Positions 15,833 to 23,934 of a stretch of DNA of 64,000 nucleotides are shown here, piece after piece (the stretch's first letter is position 1; each line of letters begins with the position of its first letter). The DNA comes from CAMAVH01 sp036500145. Its GTDB lineage: Bacteria; Pseudomonadota; Alphaproteobacteria; SMXQ01. The position numbers were made by a program, and so were the translations under genes. Under the pieces are notes generated by a model that saw only the letters and a program-made list of their open reading frames with translations, had not been told where the DNA came from and searched no databases. The DNA is taken from the NCBI GenBank assembly GCA_036500145.1, contig DASYCO010000066.1, forward strand, positions 1-64,000, read 5' to 3'.

Positions 15833-16935
15833 TCGAACCTGCGGGCAGCAGCCTGATCGGCCTCAATCCGCGCAGCCTGATCGGCACCGGGAAGGTCGGC
15901 CTCCTGAACGCCACCGGCACCTACAACCTCGACCGCTATCCGTGGGCCTACGAATGCTGGAAGCGCCAGCAGCAGACGCACTGGATGGGCGAGGAGGTGC
16001 CGCTCGGCGCCGACATCAAGGACTGGACGTCGAACCGCGTGACCGATTCCGAACGCGCGCTGCTGACGCAGATCTTCCGCTTCTTCACGCAGTCGGACAT
16101 CGAGGTCGGCGACAACTACCTGAAGCGCTACATCCCGATCTTCCAGCCGCTCGAAGTGCAGATGATGATGGCCGCCTTCTCCAACATGGAGACGGTCCAC
16201 ATCGACGCCTACGCCCTGCTGCTCAAGACGCTCGGCATGCCGCAGTCGGAGTTCGAGGCGTTCCGCGACTACGCCGAGCTGCGCGCCAAGGCCGACTACA
16301 TGCACACCTTCGGCACCGAGACGGTGTCGGACGTGGCGCGCACGCTCGCCATGTTCGGCGCCTTCACCGAAGGCATGGCGCTGTTCGCCAGCTTCGCCAT
16401 GCTGCTGAACTTCCCGCGCCACAACAAGATGAACGGCATGGGCCAGATCGTCAGCTGGTCGGTGCGCGACGAGAGCCTGCACTGCGAAGGCATCATCAAG
16501 CTGTTCCATACCTGGAACAACGAGACGGGCGCCGTGACCAAGGCGGTGCGCGACGACATCATCGACGTCGCCAAGACCATGGTCGGCCTCGAGGAGAAGT
16601 TCATCGACCTCGCCTTCAGCCTGGGCGACGTCGAGGGCATGAAGCCGGAGGACATCCAGTCCTACGTGCGCTACGTCGCAGACTGGCGCCTGACCCAGCT
16701 CAAGCTCACCCCGGTGTTCGGCTACTTCGCCGAGGAATCCAGCGGCTACAGGCAGGTCAAGGCCCATCCGCTGCCCTGGCTGAGCGAAATCCTGAACGGC
16801 GTCGAGCACGCCAACTTCTTCGAGCAGCGCGCCACGGAATATTCCAAGGCCGCCAGCAAGGGCAGCTGGGACGGCGAGGCGGGCGTCTGGTCGATGTTCG
16901 ACAAGCAGAAGCTGGGCTCCGCCACCCACGCCTGA
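15823..16935 (+). CDS. nrdB: class I ribonucleotide reductase small subunit
   Basis: The 370-residue ferritin-like subunit carries the metal-radical cofactor. Ligands can be placed by comparison with E. coli: D92, E123 and H126, E183, E217 and H220. The radical Tyr is present as Y130 in METVHIDAYALLL, so this is a tyrosyl-radical enzyme rather than a Phe- or Val-containing class Ic type. There is no N-terminal ATP-cone. The ATG at 15823 overlaps the nrdA stop, suggesting coupled translation. Confidence 0.95.
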   Translation: MSVIEPAGSSLIGLNPRSLIGTGKVGLLNATGTYNLDRYPWAYECWKRQQQTHWMGEEVPLGADIKDWTSNRVTDSERALLTQIFRFFTQSDIEVGDNYLKRYIPIFQPLEVQMMMAAFSNMETVHIDAYALLLKTLGMPQSEFEAFRDYAELRAKADYMHTFGTETVSDVARTLAMFGAFTEGMALFASFAMLLNFPRHNKMNGMGQIVSWSVRDESLHCEGIIKLFHTWNNETGAVTKAVRDDIIDVAKTMVGLEEKFIDLAFSLGDVEGMKPEDIQSYVRYVADWRLTQLKLTPVFGYFAEESSGYRQVKAHPLPWLSEILNGVEHANFFEQRATEYSKAASKGSWDGEAGVWSMFDKQKLGSATHA

Positions 16936-16972
16936 GGCAGGGCTTTCCGCCAGGTCTTCTGGCAAGCCGATT

Positions 16973-17012
16973 TGCGGCGCGACCGGGGCAAGATTGCCGT
17001 GGTCGCGCCGCA
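16973..17012. terminator. hairpin after nrdB
   Basis: A perfect 12-bp inverted repeat TGCGGCGCGACC with a 16-base loop begins 37 bases after the nrdB stop. It lacks a clear T-run. The rest of the 293-base gap up to rmlB shows no gene that I can support. Confidence 0.45.
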
Positions 17013-17228
17013 ATCGTTTGCGACAGTGGCCGGAATCGCATCCTGCGAGTTCGGGAGACCCGCCGTGGCGGCCCATCTGATGCCTAGCGTGATCCTTGGC
17101 GCGACGCCCATCGCGACATGTGGAATTTCAACGTCTTGCGTCGTTCGGGGCGATAACGTAGCGTCTGGCGCCATGCGCACAGACCGCTCCTTTCCCGCCC
17201 TTTCCCCGTCCGGCCAGGCCGTCCTGGC

Positions 17229-18323
17229 ATGAAGATTCTCGTCACCGGCGGCTTCGGCTTCATCGGCTCGGCCCTCGTGCGCCATCTTCTGCGCAAGACC
17301 GATGCGCAGGTCGTCGACCTCGACAAGCTGACCTACGCCGCCAGCCCCGACGCGCTGGAGGAGGCCTTCGGCCATCCGCGCCACATCCATGAGAAGGCCG
17401 ACATCGCCGACGGCGCCGCCGTCCAGGCGATCCTGGCCAGGCATCAGCCCGACGCCATCGTGCATCTGGCGGCCGAGACCCACGTCGACCGTTCCATCGA
17501 CGGGCCGGCCGACTTCATCCAGACCAACATCGTCGGCACCTATGTGCTGCTCGAGGCGGCGCGCGCCTACTGGGCGACGCTGCCGGCGGAGCGCAAGGCG
17601 GCCTTCCGCTTCCACCATGTCTCGACCGACGAGGTGTTCGGCGCGCTCGGCGACGAGGGCAAGTTCACCGAGGAGACGCCCTACGCGCCGTCCTCGCCCT
17701 ATTCGGCGAGCAAGGCTTCGTCCGACCATCTCGTGCGCGCCTGGCACCACACCTATGGGCTGCCGGTGCTGCTGACCAACTGCACCAACAACTACGGCCC
17801 CTGGCAGTTCCCGGAAAAGCTGATCCCGCTGGTGACGCTCAACGCCCTCGAAGGCAAGCCGCTGCCGGTCTACGGCAAGGGCGCCAACGTGCGCGACTGG
17901 CTGCATGTGGACGACCATGCCGAAGCGCTGCACCTGGTGCTGACGCGCGGCAAGGTCGGCGAATCCTACGGCATCGGCGGCGGCGAGGAGCATCGCAACC
18001 TCGAAGTGGTCGAAGGCATCTGCGACATCCTGGACCGCCTCGCGCCGGATGCGAAAATCGGCGAACGCCGCAAGCTCATCACCTACGTCGCCGACCGGCC
18101 GGGCCACGACTGGCGCTACGCCATGGACATTTCGCGCATCGAGCGGGACCTTGGCTGGACGCCGCGCGTTCACTTCCTGGAAGGGCTGGAACGCACCGTG
18201 CGCTGGTACCTCGACCACCGTCCCTGGTGGCAGGGAATCCGCAGCGGCGCCTACGCCGGCCAGCGTCTCGGCCTCGGCGCTGACAACGACAAGAACAAGA
18301 AATCGGCGGGAGTCGCATCATGA
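17229..18323 (+). CDS. rmlB: dTDP-glucose 4,6-dehydratase
   Basis: RmlB (364 residues) converts dTDP-glucose to dTDP-4-keto-6-deoxyglucose, using bound NAD. Visible are the Rossmann GGFGFIG at the N-terminus, HLAAETHVDRSIDGPADFIQ, the STDEVFG active-site loop with its Asp-Glu pair, and the catalytic YSASK. The C-terminus is slightly extended with a Lys/Asn-rich tail. The stop overlaps the rmlA start (ATGA), so the genes are co-translated. Confidence 0.95.
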   Translation: MKILVTGGFGFIGSALVRHLLRKTDAQVVDLDKLTYAASPDALEEAFGHPRHIHEKADIADGAAVQAILARHQPDAIVHLAAETHVDRSIDGPADFIQTNIVGTYVLLEAARAYWATLPAERKAAFRFHHVSTDEVFGALGDEGKFTEETPYAPSSPYSASKASSDHLVRAWHHTYGLPVLLTNCTNNYGPWQFPEKLIPLVTLNALEGKPLPVYGKGANVRDWLHVDDHAEALHLVLTRGKVGESYGIGGGEEHRNLEVVEGICDILDRLAPDAKIGERRKLITYVADRPGHDWRYAMDISRIERDLGWTPRVHFLEGLERTVRWYLDHRPWWQGIRSGAYAGQRLGLGADNDKNKKSAGVAS

Positions 18324-19198
18324 AGGGCATCATTCTGGCGGGCGGACGCGGCACGCGCCTCCATCCCATCACGCTCGCCATCTCCAAGCAGCTGCTGCCG
18401 GTCTACGACAAGCCGATGGTCTACTATCCGCTGTCGACCCTGATGCTCGCCGGCATCCGCGAGATCCTGCTGATCTCGACGCCGGAAGACCTGCCGCAGT
18501 ACCAGAAGGTGCTCGGCGACGGCAGCCAGTGGGGCGTGCAGATTTCCTACGCCGCGCAGCCGCAGCCGGAAGGCATCCCGCAGGCTTTCCTGATCGGCCG
18601 CGACTTCATTGCCGGCGAAGGCTGCGCCTTGGCGCTCGGCGACAACATCATCTATGGCGACGGCCTCAGCGCCTCGCTCAAGAGCGCGGCGGCCGGCGGC
18701 CCCGGCGCCACCACCTTCGCCTACTGGGTGAAGGATCCGGAGCGCTACGGCGTCGTCGAGTTCGACGAGCAGAACCGCGCCACGCGCATCGTCGAGAAGC
18801 CGAAGGAGCCGAAGTCGAACTACGCCGTCACCGGCCTCTACTTCTACGACGAGCGGGTGGTGAAGTTCTCCGAGGCGCTCAAGCCGTCCCCGCGCGGCGA
18901 GCTGGAGATCACCGACCTCAACAACGTCTATCTCGCCGAAGGCAGCCTGCGCGTCGAGCGGCTGGGCCGCGGCTACGCCTGGCTCGACGCCGGCACCCCG
19001 ACCTCGCTGCTCCAGGCCGGCACCTTCGTGCACACGGTCGAGGAGCGCCAGGGCCTGAAGATCGCCTGCCTGGAAGAGATCGCCTACCGCATGGGCTACA
19101 TCGACCAATATGGCCTGGCCAAGCTCGCCGACCGCTACAAGGCCACCGATCTCGGCGCCTACCTGCGCGAGATCGTGCGGGGTGGGCTGACGCCGTGA
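18320..19198 (+). CDS. rmlA: glucose-1-phosphate thymidylyltransferase
   Basis: RmlA (292 residues) makes dTDP-glucose from glucose-1-phosphate and dTTP, the step before RmlB. It shows the nucleotide-binding GGRGTRLHP and MVYYPLSTLMLAGIREILLI, the product-binding EKPKEPKSNYAVTGLYFYD, and the conserved WLDAGTPTSLL. The length is standard. It overlaps rmlB upstream and the GTG of the next gene downstream by 4 bases each. Confidence 0.95.
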   Translation: MKGIILAGGRGTRLHPITLAISKQLLPVYDKPMVYYPLSTLMLAGIREILLISTPEDLPQYQKVLGDGSQWGVQISYAAQPQPEGIPQAFLIGRDFIAGEGCALALGDNIIYGDGLSASLKSAAAGGPGATTFAYWVKDPERYGVVEFDEQNRATRIVEKPKEPKSNYAVTGLYFYDERVVKFSEALKPSPRGELEITDLNNVYLAEGSLRVERLGRGYAWLDAGTPTSLLQAGTFVHTVEERQGLKIACLEEIAYRMGYIDQYGLAKLADRYKATDLGAYLREIVRGGLTP

Positions 19199-20214
19199 CT
19201 TCGGGCGACCTAGGCGGCGTCTGGAAAGGCCGCAAAGCCCTCATCACGGGCGGCGCCGGATTCCTCGGCGCCTCTCTGGCCCACCGCCTCGCGGCTCTGG
19301 GCGCGCATGTCACGGCGGTCGACAGCTTCCTGCCCGACGGCGGCGCCAACCCCTTCAACCTCGACGGCCTCGATGCGCGCCGCTTCGCCCTGGTGAAGGG
19401 CGACATCGGCGACGCGACCCTGATGACGCCGCTGATCGAGGGAAGCGAAGCGCTGTTCAACCTCGCCGGCCGCACCAGCCACATGGATTCCATGACCGAC
19501 CCGCTCGGCGACCTGGCGTCCAACGTGACGGCGCAGCTCGGCCTGCTCGAGATATGCCGCGCGCGCAACCCGAAGGTGCGTATCGTCTATGCCAGCACGC
19601 GCCAGATCTACGGCACGCCGGACTACCTGCCGGTCGACGAGAAGCACGCCCTGCGGCCGCCCGACGTCAACGGCGTGCACAAGCTCGCCGCCGAAGAGCA
19701 TCACCTCCTTTACGCGCGCGTGCACGGCATCGCCGCCACGGCGCTGCGCCTGACCAACTGCTACGGCCCGCGCATGCGCATCCGCGACGCGCGCCAGACC
19801 TTCGTCGGCATCTGGATCCGCTGCGTGCTGGAGAGCAAGCCGTTCGAGGTGTGGGGAGGCGCCCAGCGGCGCGACTTCACCTACGGCGACGACGTGGCCG
19901 ACGCCATGATCGCGGCCATCGACGCGCCGGCCTGCGTCGGACAGGCCTTCAACCTCGGCGGCCCGGCCGAGAACGGCAGCTCCGCCGTCAGCCTCGACGG
20001 GCTGGCCGAAGCGCTGGTCGTCGCCAACGGCGGCAAGGGCGACTTCCTGCGCAAGGAATTCCCCGCCGACCGCAAGCGCATCGACATCGGCGACTACTTC
20101 GCGGACGACCGCGCCTTCCGCGCCGCCAGCGGCTGGAGCCCGCGCGTCACGCTGGTCGAAGGCCTGCGCCGCAGCCTGGATTTCTACCGCGCGAACCTCG
20201 CGCATTATGTCTAA
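19195..20214 (+). CDS. NAD-dependent epimerase/dehydratase-like protein without catalytic Tyr
   Basis: The protein has 339 residues and a GTG start overlapping the rmlA stop (GTGA). The Rossmann motif GGAGFLG, the LFNLAGRTSHMDSMTDP loop and RLTNCYGPRMRIRD place it among extended short-chain dehydrogenases. At the position of the catalytic YxxxK there is DVNGVHK, so Asn replaces Tyr while Lys is kept; the usual S-T pair is present as YASTRQIYG. A subfamily with this DVNG-x-x-K motif exists, so this may be its normal state. The gene order suggests action on a dTDP-sugar, but the reaction is unknown. Confidence 0.82.
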   Translation: MTSGDLGGVWKGRKALITGGAGFLGASLAHRLAALGAHVTAVDSFLPDGGANPFNLDGLDARRFALVKGDIGDATLMTPLIEGSEALFNLAGRTSHMDSMTDPLGDLASNVTAQLGLLEICRARNPKVRIVYASTRQIYGTPDYLPVDEKHALRPPDVNGVHKLAAEEHHLLYARVHGIAATALRLTNCYGPRMRIRDARQTFVGIWIRCVLESKPFEVWGGAQRRDFTYGDDVADAMIAAIDAPACVGQAFNLGGPAENGSSAVSLDGLAEALVVANGGKGDFLRKEFPADRKRIDIGDYFADDRAFRAASGWSPRVTLVEGLRRSLDFYRANLAHYV

Positions 20215-20251
20215 GCGCGCCCTCTAGGGCGGCATCCATAGGAGAGCTTCC

Positions 20252-21406
20252 GTGAGCGACATCCGCGTCCCCCAGGCCGATCCCAAGGCTGGCTATCTCG
20301 CCCACAAGGCCGAGATCGACGAGGCCGTCACCCGCGCGCTCGGCAGCGGCTGGTACATCCTCGGCCAGGAGGTCGCCGCCTTCGAGCAGGAGTTCGCCGC
20401 CTTCGCCGGCCAGGCGCAGGGCATCGGCGTCGCCAACGGCACCGACGCGCTGGAGATCGCGCTGCGCGGCCTCGGCATCGGGCCGGGCGACGGCGTCGTC
20501 ACCGTGTCGCACACGGCGGTCGCCACCGTCGCCGCCATCGAGCTGGTCGGCGCCACGCCCATCCTCGCCGACATCGACGAGCACTACACCCTGAGCCCGG
20601 CGGCGCTCGAAGCGGCGCTCGCTGGCGACATGTCGGGCGGCTCGTTAGGCAAGGCGGGGGGCGACAAGCCGAAGATCAAGGCCGTCATCGTCGTGCATCT
20701 CTACGGCCAGCCCGCCGACATGGCGGCGATCGCGGCGATCGCCCAGAAGCATGGCCTCGCCGTCATCGAGGACTGCGCCCAGGCCCATGGCGCGACGCTC
20801 GACGGCAAGCATGTCGGCGCCTGGGGCAACGCGGCGGCCTTCAGCCTCTATCCGACCAAGAACCTCGGCGCCTTCGGCGACGGCGGCATCGTCACCACGA
20901 ACGACGCGAGCCTGGCGGAGAAGATCAAGGCGCTGCGCGAATACGGCTGGCGCAAGCGCTACATCAGCGACCTGTCCGGCATGAACACGCGCCTCGACGA
21001 GCTGCAGGCGGCGATGCTGCGCGTGCGGCTGCATTACCTCGCGGCGGAGAACGCGCGCCGCGTCGCCGTCGCCGGGCTTTACGACGTCGGCCTGCGCGGC
21101 CTGCTGCCGCTGCCGGCCCGGCGCAAGAACGCCGGCCATGTGTTCCATCAGTACGTCATCCGCAGCAAGGCGCGCGCGCAGCTGCAGGAGCGCCTGCGCG
21201 AGCGCGGCATCGGCACCAACGTGCACTATCCCATGCCGGTGCATCTGCAGCCGGCCTATGCCGGCCGCACCTGGCTGGCGCAGGGCGGACTGCCGGCGAC
21301 GGAGAAGGCGTCCGAGGAAGTGCTGAGCCTGCCGATGTTCCCGCAGCTCGGCGACGCGCAGGTCGCGGAGACCATCGCGGCCGTGAAGGCCGCGCTCGGC
21401 AAGTAG
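20252..21406 (+). CDS. DegT/DnrJ/EryC1-family sugar aminotransferase
   Basis: This 384-residue PLP enzyme transfers an amino group to a keto-sugar nucleotide. Motifs: GTDALEIALRGLGIGPGDGV, the cofactor-binding EDCAQAHGA, the Schiff-base Lys in YPTKNLGAFGDGG, and HQYVIRSK with NVHYPMPVHLQPAY at the C-terminus. This resembles the FdtB/QdtB group acting on dTDP-3-keto-6-deoxyhexoses. A short Gly/Lys insert (GGSLGKAGGDKPK, near residue 130) is atypical. The GTG at 20252 has a good SD (AGGAGAG). The C-terminal tail and stop are repeated downstream at 21407-21467. Confidence 0.9.
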   Translation: MSDIRVPQADPKAGYLAHKAEIDEAVTRALGSGWYILGQEVAAFEQEFAAFAGQAQGIGVANGTDALEIALRGLGIGPGDGVVTVSHTAVATVAAIELVGATPILADIDEHYTLSPAALEAALAGDMSGGSLGKAGGDKPKIKAVIVVHLYGQPADMAAIAAIAQKHGLAVIEDCAQAHGATLDGKHVGAWGNAAAFSLYPTKNLGAFGDGGIVTTNDASLAEKIKALREYGWRKRYISDLSGMNTRLDELQAAMLRVRLHYLAAENARRVAVAGLYDVGLRGLLPLPARRKNAGHVFHQYVIRSKARAQLQERLRERGIGTNVHYPMPVHLQPAYAGRTWLAQGGLPATEKASEEVLSLPMFPQLGDAQVAETIAAVKAALGK

Positions 21407-21467
21407 GCGGCTGTGAAAGCCGCGTTGGGCAAGTAGCTGGCTGTGAAGGCGGCGCTCGGCAAAGTAG
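21377..21467 (+). repeat. three tandem copies of the aminotransferase 3' end
   Basis: Copy 1 (21377-21406) encodes the real C-terminus AVKAALGK and stop. Copy 2 (21407-21436) re-encodes AAVKAALGK-stop in the same frame with only synonymous changes (gcc to gct, aag to aaa, ctc to ttg). Copy 3 (21437-21467) re-encodes AVKAALGK with synonymous changes but has a 1-base insertion before its TAG. Confidence 0.85.
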
Positions 21468-21480
21468 CCGGCGCTGCGGC

Positions 21481-21819
21481 TCAGGCGTGCTGGTTTAGCA
21501 CGATGACGCCGATCATGATCAGCACGATGCCGCCGATCTGCATCAGGCCGAGCGGCTCCTTGAGCCAGACGTTGCCGAGCACGGCGAGCACCGCATAGCT
21601 CAGCGACACGCTCGGGAAGGCGACCGAGACCGGAATCTTGCGCAGCGCCAGCATGTAGAAGGCGGCGGCGAAGCCGTAGAGCGCCAGGCCGCCGATGCTC
21701 TGCGGCTTGAGGAATTGCTCGACGATGCCGCCTTCGCCCGACGCGCCGACCTTCAGCAGCAGCTGGGCCGCGACGCCGAGCAGGATGCCGGTGGCGAGCG
21801 AGGCGTAATAGATCATCAT
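21481..21819 (-). CDS. small EamA/SMR-type membrane protein, ArnE-like flippase candidate
   Basis: The protein has 112 residues and four predicted transmembrane helices, with the small-multidrug-resistance/EamA pattern (IPVSVAFPSVSLSYAVLAVL, then a GLMQIGGIVLIMIGV end). Such proteins next to polyprenyl-phosphate glycosyltransferases are usually ArnE/GtrA-like flippases for lipid-linked sugars. The start overlaps the stop of the upstream GT2 gene (ATGATGA), so the two are coupled. A role in drug efflux is less likely in this context. Confidence 0.8.
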   Translation of the reverse strand: MMIYYASLATGILLGVAAQLLLKVGASGEGGIVEQFLKPQSIGGLALYGFAAAFYMLALRKIPVSVAFPSVSLSYAVLAVLGNVWLKEPLGLMQIGGIVLIMIGVIVLNQHA

Positions 21820-22772
21820 GGCGCGCGGTCTCCGGATTCGTTGGGTCGGAACAGTTCGCGCACCAGGAACTGCGGCTTGCGATTGGCGGTGAGGAAGACG
21901 CGGCCGAGATATTCGCCGACGACGCCGAGCAGGATGAGCTGGATGCCCGACAGCAGCAGCACGGCGACCATCAGCGAGGCCCAGCCTTCCGGCGTGTGGC
22001 CGCCCATGGCCTCGATGATGACCAGGATCGCCTGCACCACGCCGAAGGCGCTCATGATGAAGCCGAGGATGACGCTGAGGCGCAGCGGCACCACCGAGAA
22101 ATTCACGAACAGGTTGAGCCAGAGCCCGATCAGCTTGGCGATGGTGTAGTTGCTGCGGCCCTCGACGCGGGCGAAATGCTCGACTTCGACGGAGCCGATG
22201 CTTTGCGTCGCCTGCATCACCAGGCCGTCGACGTAAGGGTAGGGGCCCTGGTAGCGGACGACGTTCTCGACCACCTGCGCGCTCAGGCAGCGGAAGCTGG
22301 AGAGATAGAGCCCCTTGGGCTTGTCGAGCAGCCGGTCGGCGACCCAGTTGGCGAAGCGGCTGCCGAGGTTGCGCCAGGGCTCGTGCTTCTTCTCGGCGTA
22401 GCGCGTGTAGACGGCGTCGTAATCGTTGTCGCGCGTGTAGCGGTAGAGCTTCAGCACTTCCGACGGCGGGTTCTGCAGGTCGTCGTCCATGTTGATGACG
22501 TAGTCGCCGCGGACATGGTTGAAGCCCGCCATGACGGCGTTGTGCTCGCCGAAGTTGCGCGAGAGGTTGACGAAGCTCACCGTCACGTCGGTGCGCTGGG
22601 CCAGCTTGCGGCAGACCGCGGCGCTGTCGTCGCGGCTGCCGTCGTTGACCAGGACGATCTCGTGCCCGCCCTCGACCTGCAGCTGGGCGAGCGCGTCGAC
22701 CAGCGTGCCGATGGTGGAGGCGCCGTTGTAGACGGGGATGACGATGGAAAGCGCGAAGGGGCGTGAGGACAT
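21816..22772 (-). CDS. GT2 glycosyltransferase, ArnC/GtrB-like
   Basis: The protein has 318 residues. The N-terminal GT-A domain shows SIVIPVYNGASTIGTLVDAL, VLVNDGSRDDS and the metal-binding NMDDDLQNPP; two C-terminal transmembrane helices follow (about residues 235-260 and 270-295). This layout is that of enzymes that load a sugar onto undecaprenyl or dolichyl phosphate at the cytoplasmic face. It is coupled to the flippase-like gene downstream. Confidence 0.9.
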   Translation of the reverse strand: MSSRPFALSIVIPVYNGASTIGTLVDALAQLQVEGGHEIVLVNDGSRDDSAAVCRKLAQRTDVTVSFVNLSRNFGEHNAVMAGFNHVRGDYVINMDDDLQNPPSEVLKLYRYTRDNDYDAVYTRYAEKKHEPWRNLGSRFANWVADRLLDKPKGLYLSSFRCLSAQVVENVVRYQGPYPYVDGLVMQATQSIGSVEVEHFARVEGRSNYTIAKLIGLWLNLFVNFSVVPLRLSVILGFIMSAFGVVQAILVIIEAMGGHTPEGWASLMVAVLLLSGIQLILLGVVGEYLGRVFLTANRKPQFLVRELFRPNESGDRAP

Positions 22773-22888
22773 CTGGTCTTTTTGATCTTTGCTTGCGGAT
22801 GAGCCTGGAAGCGTCGCGGCGCATGATGCCGGGAAACGGCGTCCGGCGAAACCCCATGCGTGGGACTATGTAGGGAAGAAATGCGGCT

Positions 22889-23662
22889 TTATTGCGCCGT
22901 TTCCGGCTTGATCGCCGTGGCGATCAGCGAGCCGCCGAACGGCAGGGTGAGGCCGCTGCGCATGATCCCCCGCTCGGCCGCCAGGACGGCGCGGAACAGG
23001 GCCTCGACGGGGGCCGGGTAGAGCTGCACGTCGCTGCCGTCGGCGCTCGGCAGCAGCTTGCGGCGCAGCACCATGAGCGGGAACAGCGCCATGTTCCAGT
23101 AGCTGATGCGCACCTCGGGGAAGCCGGCGGCGTGCAGCAGCCCGCGCAGCTGCGGCCGGGTGAAGCGGCGGGCGTTGTGGACCTGCACGTCGTGCGCCGA
23201 CAGCAGCCAGGGATAGGCCGGCAGGTTGAGGATCAGCGCGCCGCCGGGCGCCAGGCAGCGTTCCGCCTCGCGCAGGGCGGCGGCGGGGTCGACGGCGCGG
23301 TGGCACATCACGTCCATGCTGAAGATGGCGGCGAAGCTGTTCTCGCGGAACGGCAGGGCGTTGACGCTGCCGAGCGTGACCGCGCCGCCGCTCTTCAGGC
23401 GCGCCAGCTCGGCGGCGCGCTGGTCGACGTCGAGGCCGACGAGGGACGGCGCGCCCGGCAGCGCCACCAGGCGCGACAGCAGGCCGCCGGTGCCGCAGCC
23501 GGCGTCCAGCACGAGCGCCGCGCCACGGGTCGCGCCATGGGTTCCGCGCGCCGACTTGTTTCGCACTGCGTCATAGGCCGCGAGGGCGTTGGCGTGCAGT
23601 CCGCGGAACCACCACATGCGGTCTTCCACGGCGTGCATCCGCTCGTATTCGATGCGTTCCAT
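22889..23662 (-). CDS. class I SAM-dependent methyltransferase
   Basis: The protein has 257 residues. Motif I is LVLDAGCGTGGLLSRL (about residues 51-66), followed by acidic GLDVDQRA and the post-I FSMDVMCH; the C-terminal part lies in the methyltransferase-11 superfamily. The substrate is unknown; its place upstream of the GT2 and flippase genes suggests methylation of a sugar or lipid-linked glycan intermediate. The 117-base gap to GT2 leaves co-transcription open. Confidence 0.85.
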   Translation of the reverse strand: MERIEYERMHAVEDRMWWFRGLHANALAAYDAVRNKSARGTHGATRGAALVLDAGCGTGGLLSRLVALPGAPSLVGLDVDQRAAELARLKSGGAVTLGSVNALPFRENSFAAIFSMDVMCHRAVDPAAALREAERCLAPGGALILNLPAYPWLLSAHDVQVHNARRFTRPQLRGLLHAAGFPEVRISYWNMALFPLMVLRRKLLPSADGSDVQLYPAPVEALFRAVLAAERGIMRSGLTLPFGGSLIATAIKPETAQ

Positions 23663-23934
23663 CTTATTGATTTTTCAGCTATTTTTATGAACGTCAAGCG
23701 TCATGCGAAACGCCCTAGAAACGCCGTAAAGCCTGCCTATTGTCTTGCGAGATCGGCCGTTGGATCGTAAATACGTCATTTCCCGGACGTCGTCCAAAAA
23801 GCAAAAGATCAGCGGGGGGCTGAAGATGCACGGGAAGCGGCGAGGGGTTCATCCCGGCATCGTGCCTTCTATGTTGTGTGCCTCGTTCTGCGGCGGTGTG
23901 CAGCCAGGCGTGACCAGGAACGACCGATAAGTCC

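Noticed and set aside
16972..17232. Plus-strand frame of 86 codons in the nrdB-rmlB gap
   Set aside because: It begins inside the nrdB terminator hairpin, has no clear SD and shows no family resemblance.
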